From: Bacteroidales bacterium
Lineage (GTDB): Bacteria > Bacteroidota > Bacteroidia > Bacteroidales > VadinHA17
Direction: 5' to 3'
NCBI GenBank assembly: GCA_003141895.1
Contig: PLNT01000015.1
Coordinates: 13,766-47,257, forward strand
Length of the DNA: 33,492 nucleotides
The notes below the pieces were generated by a model that was not told where the DNA came from, ran no database searches, and saw only the letters and a list, made by a program, of their open reading frames with translations. This document shows positions 30,789 to 33,492 of the stretch, one piece after another. A program made the translations under genes and the position numbers. Each line of letters begins with the position of its first letter. Position 1 is the first letter of the stretch.

Positions 30789-32780
30789 GTTACAAATACA
30801 AAACACAGAAAGCAATACACCAAGGAAGAATACCTGCCAGTAAAACTCATTAAGAAATTGCAGGAAGATATCTTCAGTAATAGTGGTTATGAATACCGCA
30901 GTAAGAACAACTTCCTTCAGTGCGTAGCTATAATACATTATCATCAGGTTACAAACGGTATTGGTTTAAATGACTATGCTCCATTAGGTAGCAACTATTG
31001 GAAGAAAGTCTTTGGTGGCAATTATCACGAAAGCGTAATTCAGCCATTGCTGAAACGTCAGATAATCGAGAGGCTTGATTTCGGCTATCGCACTTTCCCA
31101 GACATTACTGTTCAAACAACAAAAGGGAAGCATGGTGGCTTGGTAGGTGTCCGATATCACATTAATCCAGACCTTATGGATGACCAGTACGAAATTATAT
31201 CGTATATCGGCAAAGGCAAGGTCTTAACAGCAACAGAAAGAATTCTTCTGGGTAATCAGGAATTCATTGCTACAGGAATCACTGACATGAATTATCATAT
31301 TACCATTGACCCTGTAAAAGCCTGTACGTGGATTGAAAATAATGCTGAGAGCATTTGTAATGATTTTCTACGAAAGGATTATGTTCAGTCATTACCTGAC
31401 AAACTGCTTATCGAGTATCGTGAATATCTGGAGAGAGGAAGTTATAATACCAAATATCTAACAGTTGAGGCAGCAAGAAAAGTTGCGGAGGATAAGGACA
31501 AGGAGTTGTTTTTCTTTAAAGACACATTTTATATTGCCGATATCGCAGAATTTATGAAACAGCGTGTACCTGCACTGGTCTACAATTATAAGAATCAGGT
31601 GTCATTAATTTACTCTCAGCCAATTGAAGAAAAGCGTAATCCTGTAACACTTCGGTTATATAGCAACCTCGTTAATTTCCCCAGCAAGATTCTCCAGTTT
31701 ATCAGTATAAACAACAGTACGGTGGTACAACTTGACCTCAGGACATCACAGTTTCTGATTTTTGCGAATCTCTTGAATGTATACGTCATCAAAGGTGAAG
31801 AACATCTGCTTTCGTTATTCAAGCAGGAAAGAAACACAACATATCTGAAACGGCTAATGAGGATATTGAAACAACATGAACTCCAACTGCCGAAGGTGGC
31901 AGTGGATATTCATGATATTAATTCTGGTCAGTATAGTTCTGCCGATGTAACAAAGTTTATCCGAGACGTATTTTTTCATGATTTTTACGCTGTTGTCCAG
32001 CAGGAACTGGGACTGAAAGACAGAATGCTTGCAAAGCGAGTGTTGTTCAAACTGCTGTTTAAAAAGACTAACAGACCCGATGCATTACTGAATAAACTGT
32101 CACAACGGTATCCAATTGTTATGAGCATTATTGCTGCTTTTAAGCAAAAAGATGTAAAGCACGATGAATCTGACGACCATGACGATAACCACGAAAGCAA
32201 TTTTTCTGTGTTCTTACAGTGCATAGAAGGAGAGATATTTGTTGACAATATTTTACAGGAACTCAGGACCGATAGTGTGCCATGCTTCACCAGACACGAT
32301 TCAATCGTAGTTGCCAGTGGTTCTGAAGTAAAGGCTGAGAAAATTGCAAAAGGTGTCTTCAGCCGATTTGGTTTTAAGTACAATCACAAAGTCGAAGATA
32401 AATTCTGGGAAGTGGTTGATGATGAAGAACTCGAAGACAGTGGTTACTTGGACTGGCTCTCAGATGAAAATGAATTATGTACCGATTTTTCTATTGAAGA
32501 TAGTCTTGAAGATACTGGTGTAGAATTGACAGAAGATGATATGGTAATGGATGAAGAACATATTGAAACAATGGAACGGCTTAAAGAGATTGGGGTTCAG
32601 GATGATTATTTCGAATATGTTAATGTGGACTTTCTGTCAGAAATATCAGACTTGCCATTTCTGACACAGGTTCAGCGTGACTGGCTTGAAGAAGATATTA
32701 TGAACATAAACTACGGCATGAGTTTCTTCCAACCAGAAACAGATAAATTGCTTCGATGGCTTGTGCAATATAAATTATAA
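30786..32780 (+). CDS. Protein with family A DNA polymerase-like motifs A, B and C
   Basis: This is a 664-residue protein. Residues about 30-150 look like a winged-helix or replication-initiator region (LLKRQIIERLDFGYRTF and VGVRYHINPDL). Motif A is visible as VVQLD317LRTSQF. Motif B is R413-MLA-K417-RVLF421-KLLF425, with the RxxxK and aromatic spacing of the polymerase O helix but lysine at both usual glycine positions. A RYPIVMSII segment corresponds to RYPGV. Motif C is RH504D505S. Both catalytic aspartates are therefore present. There is no exonuclease domain, and the last about 140 residues are acidic. The C-terminal half of motif C reads HDS, as in some phage enzymes and single-subunit RNA polymerases. 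DNA replication of the element is the likely role; inactive-polymerase or initiator roles remain possible. Confidence 0.65.
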   Translation: MVTNTKHRKQYTKEEYLPVKLIKKLQEDIFSNSGYEYRSKNNFLQCVAIIHYHQVTNGIGLNDYAPLGSNYWKKVFGGNYHESVIQPLLKRQIIERLDFGYRTFPDITVQTTKGKHGGLVGVRYHINPDLMDDQYEIISYIGKGKVLTATERILLGNQEFIATGITDMNYHITIDPVKACTWIENNAESICNDFLRKDYVQSLPDKLLIEYREYLERGSYNTKYLTVEAARKVAEDKDKELFFFKDTFYIADIAEFMKQRVPALVYNYKNQVSLIYSQPIEEKRNPVTLRLYSNLVNFPSKILQFISINNSTVVQLDLRTSQFLIFANLLNVYVIKGEEHLLSLFKQERNTTYLKRLMRILKQHELQLPKVAVDIHDINSGQYSSADVTKFIRDVFFHDFYAVVQQELGLKDRMLAKRVLFKLLFKKTNRPDALLNKLSQRYPIVMSIIAAFKQKDVKHDESDDHDDNHESNFSVFLQCIEGEIFVDNILQELRTDSVPCFTRHDSIVVASGSEVKAEKIAKGVFSRFGFKYNHKVEDKFWEVVDDEELEDSGYLDWLSDENELCTDFSIEDSLEDTGVELTEDDMVMDEEHIETMERLKEIGVQDDYFEYVNVDFLSEISDLPFLTQVQRDWLEEDIMNINYGMSFFQPETDKLLRWLVQYKL

Positions 32781-32794
32781 CAAAGACCCCTGGA

Positions 32795-33106
32795 CTATTC
32801 CATCCCTTCAAAAAACTCTGAAAGAGTCATACCCAAGGCATCAATGCAACCGAATAGGGTGAGCATAGTTATATTCTTACCAGACTCAAGGTTTTGTATA
32901 GTGTTGGTATGTATCTCTGCCATTCTACCGAATTCTCGTTGCGTTATTCCATCGTTGATTCGATAGGTTTTGACAAACAGCCGAATTTCATCATAACGTT
33001 TTCTCTGTTGGTCGGGTATCAGTTTACTCTTCATTCTACAGGGTATTTCAAATAAATACTTGCTGTACCTAATAGATTGTGATTCATCGTACACCGTAAC
33101 TGTCAT
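32795..33106 (-). CDS. XRE-family regulator
   Basis: This 103-residue protein has a C-terminal helix-turn-helix (about 45-95: ITQREFGRMAEIHTNTIQNLESGKNITMLTLFGCIDALGMTLSEFF). The first 24 residues may not be translated, as an internal ATG at residue 25 (MKSKLIPDQQ) is also suitable. It is convergent with the polymerase-like gene, with 14 bp between their stops. An 8-bp inverted repeat touches its start codon, so it may be self-regulated. Confidence 0.82.
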   Translation of the reverse strand: MTVTVYDESQSIRYSKYLFEIPCRMKSKLIPDQQRKRYDEIRLFVKTYRINDGITQREFGRMAEIHTNTIQNLESGKNITMLTLFGCIDALGMTLSEFFEGME

Positions 33107-33130
33107 TAATTGTACTATTTTTTACAATTA
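33107..33130. promoter_or_regulatory. Inverted repeat at the start of the XRE gene
   Basis: The perfect arms TAATTGTA (33107-33114) and TACAATTA (33123-33130) have an 8-bp spacer and lie directly before the ATG. This is a candidate operator for the XRE protein. From 33131 to 33283 nothing further was identified. Confidence 0.6.
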
Positions 33131-33283
33131 TGCCGTTTAAAGTCCCCAAAAATAAACAGAAATGTCACAGAATGCCATATTTCACAGTAAAACAACCTGA
33201 TTTTGAACAAAAATGGCGGAATGTGTGCCAGACACGTGCAACATCACTCGAAAATTACAATAAATATGGAAAAATATGGAAAT

Positions 33284-33492
33284 TCAGGAAATTACAGGAG
33301 TAATTAATCCGTATTTTTTCGCAATGCGTTTTACCTTAATGACGGTTTTGTTACTGCTCTCCGTGCATTTACAGATTTCTCTTATGGTTCTTCGTTTGTT
33401 TAAGTATTTGACAATTTCTCTGCTCTTGACCTTTTCGATAAACTTTCTCTCACCTTCACATGCTCCCTCAGGTCTTCCTAATTTGCCCCCAC
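33284..33492 (-). CDS. Serine recombinase, C-terminal part (runs off the window)
   Basis: The minus-strand frame from the right edge reads GKLGRPEG, then FIEKVKSREIVKYLNKRRTI, REICKCTESSNKTVIKVKR, and stops at 33284-33286. GRPEG followed by a compact helix-turn-helix is the C-terminal DNA-binding end of resolvase/invertase-type serine recombinases. The catalytic domain with its serine lies beyond the window. It points away from the window edge toward the XRE gene. It is the only recombinase seen, so it may move or resolve the element, but this is uncertain. Confidence 0.75.
   Translation of the reverse strand, partial: GGKLGRPEGACEGERKFIEKVKSREIVKYLNKRRTIREICKCTESSNKTVIKVKRIAKKYGLITPVIS

Noticed and set aside
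33482-33492. GTGGGGGCAAA on the minus strand as a partner of the TGGGGCA repeats near tRNA-Cys
   Set aside because: It lies within the recombinase coding frame, differs in the number of G residues and is a single copy.

Overview
The window looks like a piece of a Bacteroidota chromosome. It is AT-rich, Shine-Dalgarno sequences are mostly absent, and promoters carry the Bacteroidota -7 element TAnnTTTG. Its gene families are typical of the phylum: AraC regulators with an HMA-like N-terminus, DUF6600, Thivi_2564 and lmo0937 small membrane proteins, a CheB-CheR-PAS fusion, and AbiE/DUF6088 cargo. The exact genus cannot be read from the sequence. Two very different halves meet at a tRNA-Cys(GCA) gene at 25436-25506.

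Left half (1-25.4 kb): an envelope and general-stress gene block, almost entirely on the minus strand. From left to right it holds a PAS-only protein, a CheB-CheR-PAS protein, an exported unknown, a soluble histidine kinase behind an AraC regulator, a WxxGxW-repeat protein, and a two-TM protein. Next come a Mg2+-type P-type ATPase with an acidic protein and a YceI protein, a Thivi_2564 protein, a double heavy-metal-binding-domain protein, and a lone plus-strand unknown. These are followed by a periplasmic coiled-coil protein and an MlaE-MlaF-MlaD-outer-membrane-protein operon with CsbD-like and DUF6600 genes upstream. The block closes with an ECF sigma factor, an eight-gene operon of small stress or membrane proteins ending in an AI-2E-family transporter, and a second AraC regulator.

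The strongest discovery is a regulatory signal repeated ten times in this half and not found in the other. On the minus strand it reads CGTGAATnATGTAAC, 16 bases, GTAAC, 20-21 bases, then a -7 box (TAnnTTTG or a degenerate form). The two GTAAC cores are exactly 21 bp apart in every copy, and each copy lies upstream of a minus-strand transcription unit. This is the geometry of an AraC-type activator overlapping the -33 region, so the block appears to be one local regulon. The two AraC/HMA proteins in the window are the natural candidates, and one has a copy in its own promoter.

Right half (25.5-33.5 kb): an accessory, probably mobile, region next to tRNA-Cys. It has three closely spaced TGGGGCA repeats, a CI/XRE-like repressor gene, and five GTAAnnnnTTAC palindromes around that gene and a DUF488 operon. 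It also has the eroded remains of a type I restriction locus (hsdM', hsdS', ygjP-like metallopeptidase') around an intact AbiEi/AbiEii toxin-antitoxin pair. A 664-residue protein there carries recognisable family A polymerase motifs A, B and C, and its leader contains a duplicated segment with GGTCG elements. A second XRE regulator follows, and the C-terminus of a serine recombinase runs off the right edge. The far end of the element is outside the window.
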